A stretch of DNA of 18,239 bases from Chloroflexi bacterium UBA4730 (lineage in GTDB: Bacteria > Chloroflexota > Limnocylindria > P2-11E): positions 41,620 to 59,858 of the forward strand of contig DHJC01000025.1 of NCBI GenBank assembly GCA_002404155.1, read 5' to 3'. Under the pieces are notes generated by a model. That model was given only the letters and a program-made list of their open reading frames with translations. It was not told where the DNA came from and made no database searches. Positions within the stretch are counted from its first letter, which is position 1, and each line of letters starts with the position of its first letter. The translations under genes were made by a program, and so were the position numbers. This document shows positions 1-6,643 of this stretch, piece by piece.

Positions 1-1
1 C

Positions 2-952
2 CGCGAGGCCGGCTCGACCGCGGTGCAGGAGCTCGCCTTCACGCTCCTCGATGGGCTCGAGTACGTGAAGTGGGGCGTCGAGGCGGGTCTCGACGTGAAC
101 GACTTCGCGCCGCACCTCAGCTTCTTCTTCGATGTACACAACGACTTCTTCGAGGAGATCGCGAAGTTCCGCGCGGCGCGCCGGATCTGGGCGCGTGAGA
201 TGGAGCGCCGCTACCACCCGACGAACGACAAGGCCCTGCTCATGCGTACGCACGCGCAGACCGCGGGCGTCTCGCTCACCGCCCAGCAGCCGTACAACAA
301 CGTGGTCCGCGTGGCGCTCCAGGCGCTCGCGGCCGTGCTTGGCGGCACGAACTCGCTGCACACGAACTCGCTCGACGAGACGTACGCCCTCCCGACGGAG
401 GAGGCGGTCACTCTGGCGCTCCGGACCCAGCAGGTGATCGCACATGAATCCGGCGTGAGCGAGACCATCGATCCGCTCGCCGGCTCCTATTACCTCGAGC
501 ACCTCACGAACGAGATGGAGCGCGGATTCGAGCGCTACCGGGACGAGATCGAGGGAATGGGCGGCATGGTCGCGGCGGTCGAGCGCGGCTATCCCCAGCG
601 CGAGATCGTGGAGGCGTCGTTCCACTTCCAACAGCAGGTCGAGGAGAAGGAGAAGATCGTCGTGGGGATCAACAAGTACGTCGAGAGCGCAGCGGACGGC
701 TCGAAGATCCCGGTCCTCGCGATCGACCCTGAGGTGGAGCGCAACCAGGTCGCCCGGACCCTGGACACCCGCGCGAAACGCGATGCGGGCCGCTGGCGCG
801 AGGCGATGGACCGGCTGCGCGAGGCGGCCAAAGCGCATGGGGAGCTCATGCCGGCGTTCGTAGACTGCGCGCGCGCGATGGCGACGGTGGGCGAGCAGGT
901 CGAGGTATTGAAGGAGACGTATGGCGAGTACCACGACCCCGGGTACTTCTGA
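2..952 (+). CDS. mcmA1: Methylmalonyl-CoA mutase, large (catalytic) subunit, copy 1, 5'-partial
   Basis: This is the C-terminal part of the large subunit of cobalamin-dependent methylmalonyl-CoA mutase, which interconverts (R)-methylmalonyl-CoA and succinyl-CoA. The frame is open from base 2, so the start lies upstream of the window. The first visible residues, REAGSTAVQE, match the segment just after the conserved SGYH histidine. Later family motifs are LSFFF, KFRAARRIW, THAQTAGVSLTAQQP, LGGTNSLHTNS, ALRTQQVIA and ETIDPLAGS. It ends without a B12-binding domain, as expected when that domain is a separate gene, and this one lies about 500 bases downstream. It is clearly a paralogue of the complete large subunit at 11032-12624. 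The substrate-selecting Tyr and Arg lie in the missing N-terminal part, so an isobutyryl-CoA or other acyl-CoA mutase cannot be excluded. Its last 32 bases overlap the next gene. Confidence 0.93.
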   Translation, partial: REAGSTAVQELAFTLLDGLEYVKWGVEAGLDVNDFAPHLSFFFDVHNDFFEEIAKFRAARRIWAREMERRYHPTNDKALLMRTHAQTAGVSLTAQQPYNNVVRVALQALAAVLGGTNSLHTNSLDETYALPTEEAVTLALRTQQVIAHESGVSETIDPLAGSYYLEHLTNEMERGFERYRDEIEGMGGMVAAVERGYPQREIVEASFHFQQQVEEKEKIVVGINKYVESAADGSKIPVLAIDPEVERNQVARTLDTRAKRDAGRWREAMDRLREAAKAHGELMPAFVDCARAMATVGEQVEVLKETYGEYHDPGYF

Positions 953-1406
953 GGAGCTCCTCGCACGGATGGATGACGGCTGGCGCCGCTTCCGCGAGGC
1001 CGTGCGCCATGTCGGCCGGACGAAGATGAACGAGCCGACCGGCGCAGGCTGGTCGCATCACGATCTGTTCGCGCACATCGCCGGCTGGCACGACCTGACC
1101 GGTCGCCGGATGCGCGTGTATCGGGCCGAGGGCCGGTTCCTGGAATACAACGAGGGCGTCGGCGGCATCGCGCCGTTCACCGACGGCGACGAGTTCAATG
1201 CCCGACTCGTGTCGAGCCATCGCCTCGTCGGCGCCGAAGCGCTGACCGACGAGCTCGATACCACGTTCCGCTCGCTGCGCGCCGAGATCGTCCAGCTGAC
1301 GGATGAGCAAGTGCGCGCGAACGACGACTGGGTGATCGGCGTGGTCGGCGGTAACACCTACGGCCACTATGCGGAGCACGCGAAGGAGCTCGGGCTCGAT
1401 GAGTAA
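921..1406 (+). CDS. DinB-like / ClbS-DfsB-type four-helix protein
   Basis: This 161-residue protein looks like a DinB-superfamily four-helix bundle (ClbS/DfsB or mycothiol-maleylpyruvate-isomerase N-domain type). The N-terminal half has a WSHHDLFAHIAGWHD segment, and the C-terminus has NTYGHYAEHAKEL. His52, His149 and His153 are candidates for the metal-binding triad of the superfamily. Members are thiol-dependent transferases, hydrolases or proteins of unknown role, so no reaction can be assigned. The ATG at 921 has AAGGAG at 911-916 and overlaps the upstream mutase gene by 32 bases. The ATG at 969 (residue 17) is an alternative that would remove the overlap, with GAGGAG at 951-956. The gene separates the large and small mutase subunit genes, which is an unusual position. 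Confidence 0.8.
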   Translation: MASTTTPGTSEELLARMDDGWRRFREAVRHVGRTKMNEPTGAGWSHHDLFAHIAGWHDLTGRRMRVYRAEGRFLEYNEGVGGIAPFTDGDEFNARLVSSHRLVGAEALTDELDTTFRSLRAEIVQLTDEQVRANDDWVIGVVGGNTYGHYAEHAKELGLDE

Positions 1407-1433
1407 GAGTCCAGCCAGCCGTGAGCGTGTCTC

Positions 1434-1448
1434 CTGGCCGAAGGCCGG
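1434..1448 (+). other. Hairpin overlapping the ribosome binding site of the B12-binding subunit
   Basis: CTGGCC at 1434-1439 can pair with GGCCGG at 1443-1448 (six pairs including one G-T) around a GAA loop. The right arm ends inside GGAG (1447-1450), the Shine-Dalgarno sequence of the gene starting at 1458. The stem may modulate access to that site. This is inferred from pairing only. The rest of the 51-base gap 1407-1457 holds nothing else I recognise. Confidence 0.35.
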
Positions 1449-1457
1449 AGATCGATC

Positions 1458-1871
1458 ATGAAGCGGCCCATTCGCATCGTCATGGCGAAGGCCGGCCTGG
1501 ACGGGCACGACCGCGGAGTCAAGGTGGTGGCCCGCGCCTTGCGCGATGCCGGGATGGAGGTGATCTACACCGGCGTGCATCAGACACCGGAACAGGTGGT
1601 CGAGACGGCCCTCCAGGAGGACGCCGACGCGATCGGCCTGTCACTCCTGTCAGGGGCACACAACTACCTCTTCCCCCGGGTGGCCGAGCTCATGAAGCAC
1701 AAGGGCATGGACGACGTGCTCCTCTTCGGCGGCGGGATCATTCCGGAGGACGACATCGAAGGCCTGCGCAAGCACGGCGTCGAGCGGATCTTCCAGCCCG
1801 GCGCCTCGCTCGAAGAGATCACCGCATACGTTCGCGAGGCCGTGGCGAAACGCCGCGGCCAGCCCGCGTAA
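1458..1871 (+). CDS. mcmA2: Methylmalonyl-CoA mutase small subunit (cobalamin-binding)
   Basis: This 137-residue protein is a stand-alone B12-binding Rossmann domain, the small subunit that brings adenosylcobalamin to the mutase TIM barrel. The base-off/His-on motif is present: AKAGLDGHDRG supplies DxHxxG with the cobalt-ligating His at residue 17. It is followed by SLLSGAH and GGGIIP, which line the nucleotide-tail pocket. The length is normal for split mutases (about 130-140). The ATG at 1458 follows GGAG at 1447-1450 with seven bases between. It is the only B12-binding domain in the window, so it is the natural partner of the large subunit at 2-952 and possibly also of the one at 11032-12624. 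The next gene begins 11 bases after its stop. Confidence 0.96.
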   Translation: MKRPIRIVMAKAGLDGHDRGVKVVARALRDAGMEVIYTGVHQTPEQVVETALQEDADAIGLSLLSGAHNYLFPRVAELMKHKGMDDVLLFGGGIIPEDDIEGLRKHGVERIFQPGASLEEITAYVREAVAKRRGQPA

Positions 1872-1882
1872 GGAGAAGCGAC

Positions 1883-2260
1883 ATGGCGAAGAAGGACGAC
1901 CGACCGATCGACGTGGGGCTCGCGGCCCTCACCGGGAGCGACGAGGCGGCAGCGATAGAGTTCTGGAAGAAGCGCTTCGAGCTCATCGCCGCCATCCCGA
2001 GCGACGTGGCGCGCGTCGGCGCGATGACGCCGCAGCTGCGGGAGCTCACCCGCATGGTCAACGAGGTCGAGCGCGAGCGCCTCACGCGCGCGCGGCTCAT
2101 CGCGTTCGCGCAGCTCTCCTCTGACGTGCAGCAGAAGATCACGGCGTCGCGGAAGGCCGCGTGGGACGTCGACCGGTCGGTCCTCGAGAAGGACCAGGCC
2201 CTCGTCGACAAGATCCTACCCACGGTCGAGGCGAGCGTCCGTTCGGCGTACCCGAGGTAG
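1883..2260 (+). CDS. Uncharacterised 125-residue helical protein in the mutase operon
   Basis: I do not recognise this family. The protein is 125 residues, rich in Arg, Glu, Ala and Leu, with no signal peptide, membrane segment, Cys or His cluster. It looks largely alpha-helical and soluble, with charged helices such as MVNEVERERLTRARLIAFAQL broken near FAQL and a helical C-terminus (SVLEKDQALVDKILPTVEAS). The start is well supported: AGGAG at 1871-1875 lies seven bases before the ATG at 1883. Its TAG stop shares one base with the GTG of the acyl-CoA dehydrogenase, so it is tightly placed between the B12 subunit and the dehydrogenase. Position suggests a role in mutase assembly or acyl-CoA metabolism, but this is context only. 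The strong start signal and coding bias argue that it is a real gene. Confidence 0.8.
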   Translation: MAKKDDRPIDVGLAALTGSDEAAAIEFWKKRFELIAAIPSDVARVGAMTPQLRELTRMVNEVERERLTRARLIAFAQLSSDVQQKITASRKAAWDVDRSVLEKDQALVDKILPTVEASVRSAYPR

Positions 2261-3393
2261 TGGACCTTCGCTATCGCGACGATCAGCTCGCGGTGCGCGA
2301 CGCGGTCCGTGCGTTCGTGCGCGAGCGCATCGTGCCGCGCGCGTCCGAGTGGAGCGAGCAGGGGGAGTTCCCCCTGCCGCTGCTGCCGGAGCTCGCGCGC
2401 GTCGGGCTCACCGGACTCGCGATCCCGATCGAGCACGGCGGCGCGGGCCTCGACGCTCTGACGACGGCGCTCGTCGCGGAGGAGCTCGGGGCGGGGGATG
2501 GGTCGATCGGGCTGACCCTCGCGGCGCACAACTCCCTCTGCATCGGCCACGTCCTGACCGCCGCGTCCGCGGAGCAACGGGCCCGCTGGCTTCCGCCGCT
2601 CGCGGCCGGCACATACCTTGGCGCCTGGGCCCTCACCGAGCCGAGCGCCGGGTCGGACGCGGTCTCGGCCAAGACGACCGCCGTACGGGATGGCGACTGC
2701 TGGGTCCTGAACGGCCAGAAGCAGTTCATCACGAACGGCTCGATCGCCGGGTTCACCGTGATCATCGCCGCGACCGCCGATCGGCGGCTCACCGCGTTCG
2801 GCGTCAGCAGGGAGAACCCGGGGCTCGTGGCCGGCAAGCGGGAGAAGAAGATGGGCCTCCACGCGTCGGACACCGCGCAGCTCGCGTTGCAGGACTGCCG
2901 GGTGGGCGATGCGGACCGCATCGGAGAGATCGGCGCCGCGTTCGGTGACGTGCGCAAGGTGCTCGACCGCGGCCGCATCGGCATCGGTGCGCTCGCCATC
3001 GGTCTTGGACGCGCCGCCGTCGAAACCGCCATCGCCTATTCGAAGGAGCGGAAGCAATTTGGCCACGCGCTCGCCGAGTTCCAGATGATCCAGTGGAAGC
3101 TGGTGCAATCGCGTACCGAGCTCGATGCCGGCCGGCTGCTCATCCACCGCGCGGCGAGCCTTGCCGATGCGGGGCTGCCGTTCACGCGCGCCGCCTCGAT
3201 GGGGAAGCTGTACGCGACCGAAGCCGCGAGTCGTGCGGCGAACGCGTCGCTCCAGGTGCTCGGGGGGTACGGCTATCTGCGTGACTATCCCGTCGAGCGC
3301 ATCGTGCGCGACGTGCGGCTCATGGAGATCGGTGAAGGCACGAGCGAGATCCAACGGATCGTCATCGCGCGGGATCTCGTCGCGGCGTCTTGA
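2260..3393 (+). CDS. Acyl-CoA dehydrogenase
   Basis: This is a FAD-dependent acyl-CoA dehydrogenase that introduces the alpha-beta double bond into acyl-CoA and passes electrons to electron-transfer flavoprotein. From the GTG at 2260 it is 377 residues, the usual size. The N-terminal helical domain is followed by the flavin/substrate signature ALTEPSAGSDAVS near residue 127 and NGQKQFITNG near 155. The C-terminal domain has SKERKQFGHALAEFQMIQ, the second signature QVLGGYGYLRDYPVER, and IGEGTSEIQR, which carries the likely catalytic base Glu359. The usual Tyr before that Glu is Gly here. The GTG overlaps the upstream TAG (TAGTG), pointing to translational coupling, and only a weak GAGG precedes it. 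An in-frame GTG at 2161 would add a meaningless arginine-rich extension. The context fits branched-chain or short-chain acyl-CoA oxidation feeding propionyl-CoA, but the chain-length preference is not visible. Confidence 0.95.
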   Translation: MDLRYRDDQLAVRDAVRAFVRERIVPRASEWSEQGEFPLPLLPELARVGLTGLAIPIEHGGAGLDALTTALVAEELGAGDGSIGLTLAAHNSLCIGHVLTAASAEQRARWLPPLAAGTYLGAWALTEPSAGSDAVSAKTTAVRDGDCWVLNGQKQFITNGSIAGFTVIIAATADRRLTAFGVSRENPGLVAGKREKKMGLHASDTAQLALQDCRVGDADRIGEIGAAFGDVRKVLDRGRIGIGALAIGLGRAAVETAIAYSKERKQFGHALAEFQMIQWKLVQSRTELDAGRLLIHRAASLADAGLPFTRAASMGKLYATEAASRAANASLQVLGGYGYLRDYPVERIVRDVRLMEIGEGTSEIQRIVIARDLVAAS

Positions 3394-4331
3394 TCGCCGC
3401 GGCCGAGTCGCTGCTCGCCGCCGCGCGAAAGGGCGATACGCGCAGCATCGCTCGGCTCCTCACGATCGTGGAGAACGACGAGCCCGGGAGCGCCGACATC
3501 CTCCGGGCGCTCTACCCGGAGACCGGCAGGGCGCGCATCGTCGGGGTCACCGGTCCGCCCGGCGGTGGCAAGAGCACGCTCGTCTCACGGCTCGCGGCCG
3601 CCTACCGCAGCATCTACGACCGTGTCGCCATCGTCGCAGTCGATCCATCGAGCCCGTTCACCGGCGGCGCGATCCTCGGCGACCGCATCCGGATGCGCGA
3701 CCGGTTCCTCGACGAGGGGGTCTTCATCCGTAGCATGGCCAGCCGCGGTCACGCCGGCGGCCTCGCGCGCGCGACGATGCGGATCGTGAACGTCCTCGAC
3801 GCGCTTGGTACGGGTCTGGTCATCGTCGAGACCGTCGGCGTGGGCCAAGAGGAGGTCGCTGTGGTCCGCGTCGCGGACACCGTGTGCCTGGTGACGGTCC
3901 CTGGTCTCGGCGATGACATCCAGGCCATCAAGGCGGGCGTGCTCGAGATCGCGGACGTGCTCGTGGTGAACAAGGCCGATACGCCCGGCGCCGACGACGC
4001 GGCCCGCGACCTTGCGCAGATGCTGAGTCTCGGCCATGGCCGGACCGAGTGGAAGCCACCCATCCTGCGCACCAGCGCGCAGGATGGAAGTGGCATCGAC
4101 GAGCTGGTCCGGGCCATCGACGCGCATGCGACGTGGGCTCGTTCGAGCGGCGAGCTGGAAGAGCGCCGGGCCGGCGCGGCACGCGAGGAGGTCGAAGCCC
4201 TGCTCCGCGACGCGCTCGTGAAGCGCCTCGAGTCGCGCATCGGCTCCGCGCGCGTGTCCGACGCCGTGAAGCGTGTCGCGACGCGAGAGCTCGATCCCTA
4301 TCGCGCGGTCGATGAGCTGCTCGACACATGA
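3390..4331 (+). CDS. meaB: MeaB/ArgK-type GTPase, mutase chaperone
   Basis: This 313-residue SIMIBI-class G protein is of the MeaB (MMAA, formerly ArgK) family. These proteins gate cofactor loading of methylmalonyl-CoA mutase and help protect or rescue it from inactivation. Motifs in order are Walker A GPPGGGKS (55-62), VDPSSPFTGGAILGDR, SRGHAGGLA, VETVGVGQEEVAV (switch and Walker B region), and the guanine-specific NKAD (194-197). A C-terminal helical part follows, as expected for the dimerisation arm. The length is typical. The TTG at 3390 overlaps the dehydrogenase stop as TTGA, and the gene ends in an ATGA overlap with the next, so it sits inside a translationally coupled run. Location beside the mutase genes is the classical MeaB context. 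Confidence 0.95.
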   Translation: MIAAAESLLAAARKGDTRSIARLLTIVENDEPGSADILRALYPETGRARIVGVTGPPGGGKSTLVSRLAAAYRSIYDRVAIVAVDPSSPFTGGAILGDRIRMRDRFLDEGVFIRSMASRGHAGGLARATMRIVNVLDALGTGLVIVETVGVGQEEVAVVRVADTVCLVTVPGLGDDIQAIKAGVLEIADVLVVNKADTPGADDAARDLAQMLSLGHGRTEWKPPILRTSAQDGSGIDELVRAIDAHATWARSSGELEERRAGAAREEVEALLRDALVKRLESRIGSARVSDAVKRVATRELDPYRAVDELLDT

Positions 4332-5068
4332 CCATCGAGCTCACGATCTTCAGGACGGGCGCGGTGAAGCTCGCTCGCTCCAACTTCACGCCGTGGCTGG
4401 CCGCGCCCGGACGCGACGAGCTCGTCGAATGCCCGGTCTGGTCAGCGCTCCTTCGCACGCCAGAAGGCCTCATCGTGTTCGACACCGGCCTGCATCCCGT
4501 TCACGTCGAGCGGCCCGAGGCCACGTTCGGCGCCAACCCGTCGATGGTGATCACCATGACGGGCGAGGACGCGATCGTCGGGCGCCTCGCCGCGGTGGGT
4601 GTGACGCCCGACGACGTCACCGTGGTCGTGAACAGCCACCTCCATTTCGATCACGCCGGCAACAACCGCGCGTTCCCGAAGGCGACGTTCATCGTCCAGG
4701 GCGAGCACCTCGCGTACGCGAAGGGCCGGCCGAACTTCCCGGCCATCTATTGGGACGACCCGGCCCTCCGCTACATGCCGGCGTCCGGTCGCGCGCGGGT
4801 CGCGACGGGCATCGAGGTCGTGCCGACCCCCGGGCATGCCCCCGGACATCAGTCGCTGGTCGTCGATCTCGCCGAGACCGGGCGCGTCGTGCTGTGCGGC
4901 GACGCGGCATTTACCCGCGCGAACCTGGAGCGGGGCGAGATCCCGGGGGAGGATCCGGTCGCGGGCACGGAGTCGCTCGCGCTCATCCGCTCGCTCGTGC
5001 GGGACGACCTCGAGCGAGCGTTCCCGTCGCACGATCCGACGACGTTCCGCCCGGGGACCTACCACTGA
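4328..5068 (+). CDS. Metallo-beta-lactamase-fold hydrolase, N-acyl-homoserine-lactonase-like
   Basis: This 246-residue protein has the metallo-beta-lactamase fold. The dinuclear zinc ligands are readable: HLHFDH gives His104, His106, Asp108 and His109, GHAPGHQ gives His170, CGDAA gives Asp192, and PSHDP gives His235. The spacing and the closing His resemble the AiiA/AttM-type N-acyl-homoserine-lactonase subfamily, which opens lactone rings. Related members cleave other lactones or esters, so the substrate is not fixed by sequence. There is no signal peptide, so it is presumably cytoplasmic. It begins at an ATGA overlap with the MeaB-like gene and ends 25 bases before the carboxylase gene. Its role in a propionyl-CoA cluster is unexplained. 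Hydrolysis of a lactone substrate or a thioester-like intermediate is possible. Confidence 0.88.
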   Translation: MTIELTIFRTGAVKLARSNFTPWLAAPGRDELVECPVWSALLRTPEGLIVFDTGLHPVHVERPEATFGANPSMVITMTGEDAIVGRLAAVGVTPDDVTVVVNSHLHFDHAGNNRAFPKATFIVQGEHLAYAKGRPNFPAIYWDDPALRYMPASGRARVATGIEVVPTPGHAPGHQSLVVDLAETGRVVLCGDAAFTRANLERGEIPGEDPVAGTESLALIRSLVRDDLERAFPSHDPTTFRPGTYH

Positions 5069-5079
5069 TGTCCTGCTCC

Positions 5080-5093
5080 TATCCTCGACCGCG
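5080..5093 (+). promoter_or_regulatory. Candidate -10 element for leaderless transcription of the carboxyltransferase gene
   Basis: TATCCT at 5080-5085 lies eight bases before the ATG at 5094, in a 25-base gap without any Shine-Dalgarno-like purine run. The spacing would put the transcription start at or next to the ATG. No convincing -35 hexamer is seen 16-18 bases upstream. Three other genes in the window have the same arrangement. Confidence 0.35.
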
Positions 5094-6638
5094 ATGACCA
5101 CCCCGATCGAGCGGCTCGAGGCGCTGCGCGCGCAGTCCGCACGCGGCGGCGGGGACGATCGCATCGCCCAGCAACACGCGAAGGGCAAGCTGACGGCCCG
5201 CGAACGGATCGATCTCCTGGTGGACGAGGGGAGCTTCGTCGAGCTCGACGCGTTCGTCGCGGCACGGGCGAGCGAGCACGTGTCCGACGAAGCGCAGGTC
5301 CTCGGCGACGGCGTCGTCACCGGCTTCGGCCGGATCGACGGCCGGCTCGTCTACGTGTTCTCGCAGGACTTCACCGTGTTCGGCGGCTCCCTCGCCGAAG
5401 CCCACGCGGCGAAGATCGTGAAGGTCATGGATCAGGCGCTGCGGAACGGGGCGCCGATCATCGGCCTCAACGACAGCGGCGGCGCGCGCATCCAGGAAGG
5501 CGTGGTGTCGCTCGGTGGCTACGCCGACATCTTCCTGCGGAACGTGCTCGCCAGCGGGGTCATCCCGCAGCTCTCCGCCATCATGGGCCCGTGCGCGGGG
5601 GGTGCGGTGTACTCACCCGCGATCACCGATTTCGTCGCGATGGTCCGCGACACCTCGTACATGTTCGTGACCGGTCCGAACGTGGTGAAAGCGGTGACCC
5701 ACGAGGACGTGACCCTCGACGAGCTCGGCGGCGCCGAGACGCACGCCCGCCGGTCCGGCGTCGCGCACTTCGTCGCCGACGACGAGGTCCGGTGCGCGGC
5801 GCTCCTCCGCGAGCTCTTCGGATACCTCCCGTCGAACAACGTGGACCCCGCGCCACGCCTGGCCACCGAGGATCCGATCGACCGGATGGATCGCGAGCTC
5901 GACGCGATCGTTCCCGAGTCTGCGGCGAAGCCCTACGACATGAAGGACGTTATCCGGCGCGTCGTGGACGACGCGAAGCTCCTCGAAGTGCATGCCGAGT
6001 GGGCCCAGAACATCGTGGTCGGGTTCGCGCGGCTCGACGGGCAGAGCATCGGGATCGTTGCGCAGCAGCCGATGATCCTCGCCGGCGTGCTCGACATCGA
6101 CGCGTCGATCAAGGCCGCGCGGTTCGTCCGCTTCTGCGACGCGTTCAACATCCCCCTCGTGACCTTCGTCGACGTACCCGGCTTCCTTCCGGGGACCGCG
6201 CAGGAGCACGGCGGCATCATCCGGAACGGCGCGAAGCTGCTGTACGCGTACGCCGAGGCCACCGTCCCGAAGCTCACCGTCATCACGCGCAAGGCGTATG
6301 GCGGCGCCTACGACGTCATGTCGAGCAAGCACATCCGTGGCGACTACAACGTCGCGTGGCCTGGTGCTGAGATCGCCGTGATGGGCGCCGAGGGCGCGGT
6401 GAACATCCTGTACAAGGACGAGCTTGCGACGGCGAAGGATCCCGAGAAGCGCCGGGCCGAGCTCGCGACGCAGTACGCCGAGAAGTACGCGAACCCGTAC
6501 GTTGCCGCCGCGCGCGGCTACCTCGACGACATCATCGAGCCGCACGAAACGCGGCCGCGTCTCGCCGCCGCCCTGCGGGCCCTCGCCGGCAAGCGGGACG
6601 CGAACCCCAAGAAGAAGCACGGGAACATCCCGCTATAG
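5094..6638 (+). CDS. pccB: Propionyl-CoA/acyl-CoA carboxylase carboxyltransferase (beta) subunit
   Basis: This 514-residue carboxyltransferase subunit of a biotin-dependent acyl-CoA carboxylase most likely converts propionyl-CoA to methylmalonyl-CoA. It has the two crotonase-like halves of the family. The N-half shows QHAKGKLTARERIDLL, SGGARIQEG and GPCAGGAVYSPA, the last two being oxyanion-hole glycine loops. The C-half shows DVPGFLPGTAQEHGGIIR, KAYGGAYDVMSSKH and AWPGAEIAVMGAEGA. Asp407 in GGAYD is at the position I recall as favouring propionyl-CoA over acetyl-CoA, where acetyl-CoA enzymes tend to carry a hydrophobic residue. The length is typical. The ATG at 5094 is chosen because homology begins there, while upstream codons are out-of-frame readings of the hydrolase gene. 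It has no Shine-Dalgarno sequence. The biotin carboxylase begins five bases after its stop, and the mutase and epimerase genes nearby complete the pathway. Confidence 0.95.
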   Translation: MTTPIERLEALRAQSARGGGDDRIAQQHAKGKLTARERIDLLVDEGSFVELDAFVAARASEHVSDEAQVLGDGVVTGFGRIDGRLVYVFSQDFTVFGGSLAEAHAAKIVKVMDQALRNGAPIIGLNDSGGARIQEGVVSLGGYADIFLRNVLASGVIPQLSAIMGPCAGGAVYSPAITDFVAMVRDTSYMFVTGPNVVKAVTHEDVTLDELGGAETHARRSGVAHFVADDEVRCAALLRELFGYLPSNNVDPAPRLATEDPIDRMDRELDAIVPESAAKPYDMKDVIRRVVDDAKLLEVHAEWAQNIVVGFARLDGQSIGIVAQQPMILAGVLDIDASIKAARFVRFCDAFNIPLVTFVDVPGFLPGTAQEHGGIIRNGAKLLYAYAEATVPKLTVITRKAYGGAYDVMSSKHIRGDYNVAWPGAEIAVMGAEGAVNILYKDELATAKDPEKRRAELATQYAEKYANPYVAAARGYLDDIIEPHETRPRLAAALRALAGKRDANPKKKHGNIPL

Positions 6639-6643
6639 CGGCG

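Noticed and set aside
1407..1457. Possible cobalamin riboswitch in the gap before the B12-binding subunit
   Set aside because: The gap is only 51 bases and has no B12-box-like sequence. It is far too short for the known riboswitch class.
1819..3354. Long open frame on the minus strand (about 510 codons) opposite the 125-residue gene and the acyl-CoA dehydrogenase
   Set aside because: It is the mirror of GC-rich coding DNA. Its translation is rich in Arg, Asp and His without any recognisable domain, while the plus strand carries a clear enzyme.
5068..5093. ATG at 5068 overlapping the hydrolase stop as a possible carboxyltransferase start
   Set aside because: It is out of frame with the conserved carboxyltransferase sequence. 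The first in-frame ATG at 5094 fits the family N-terminus.
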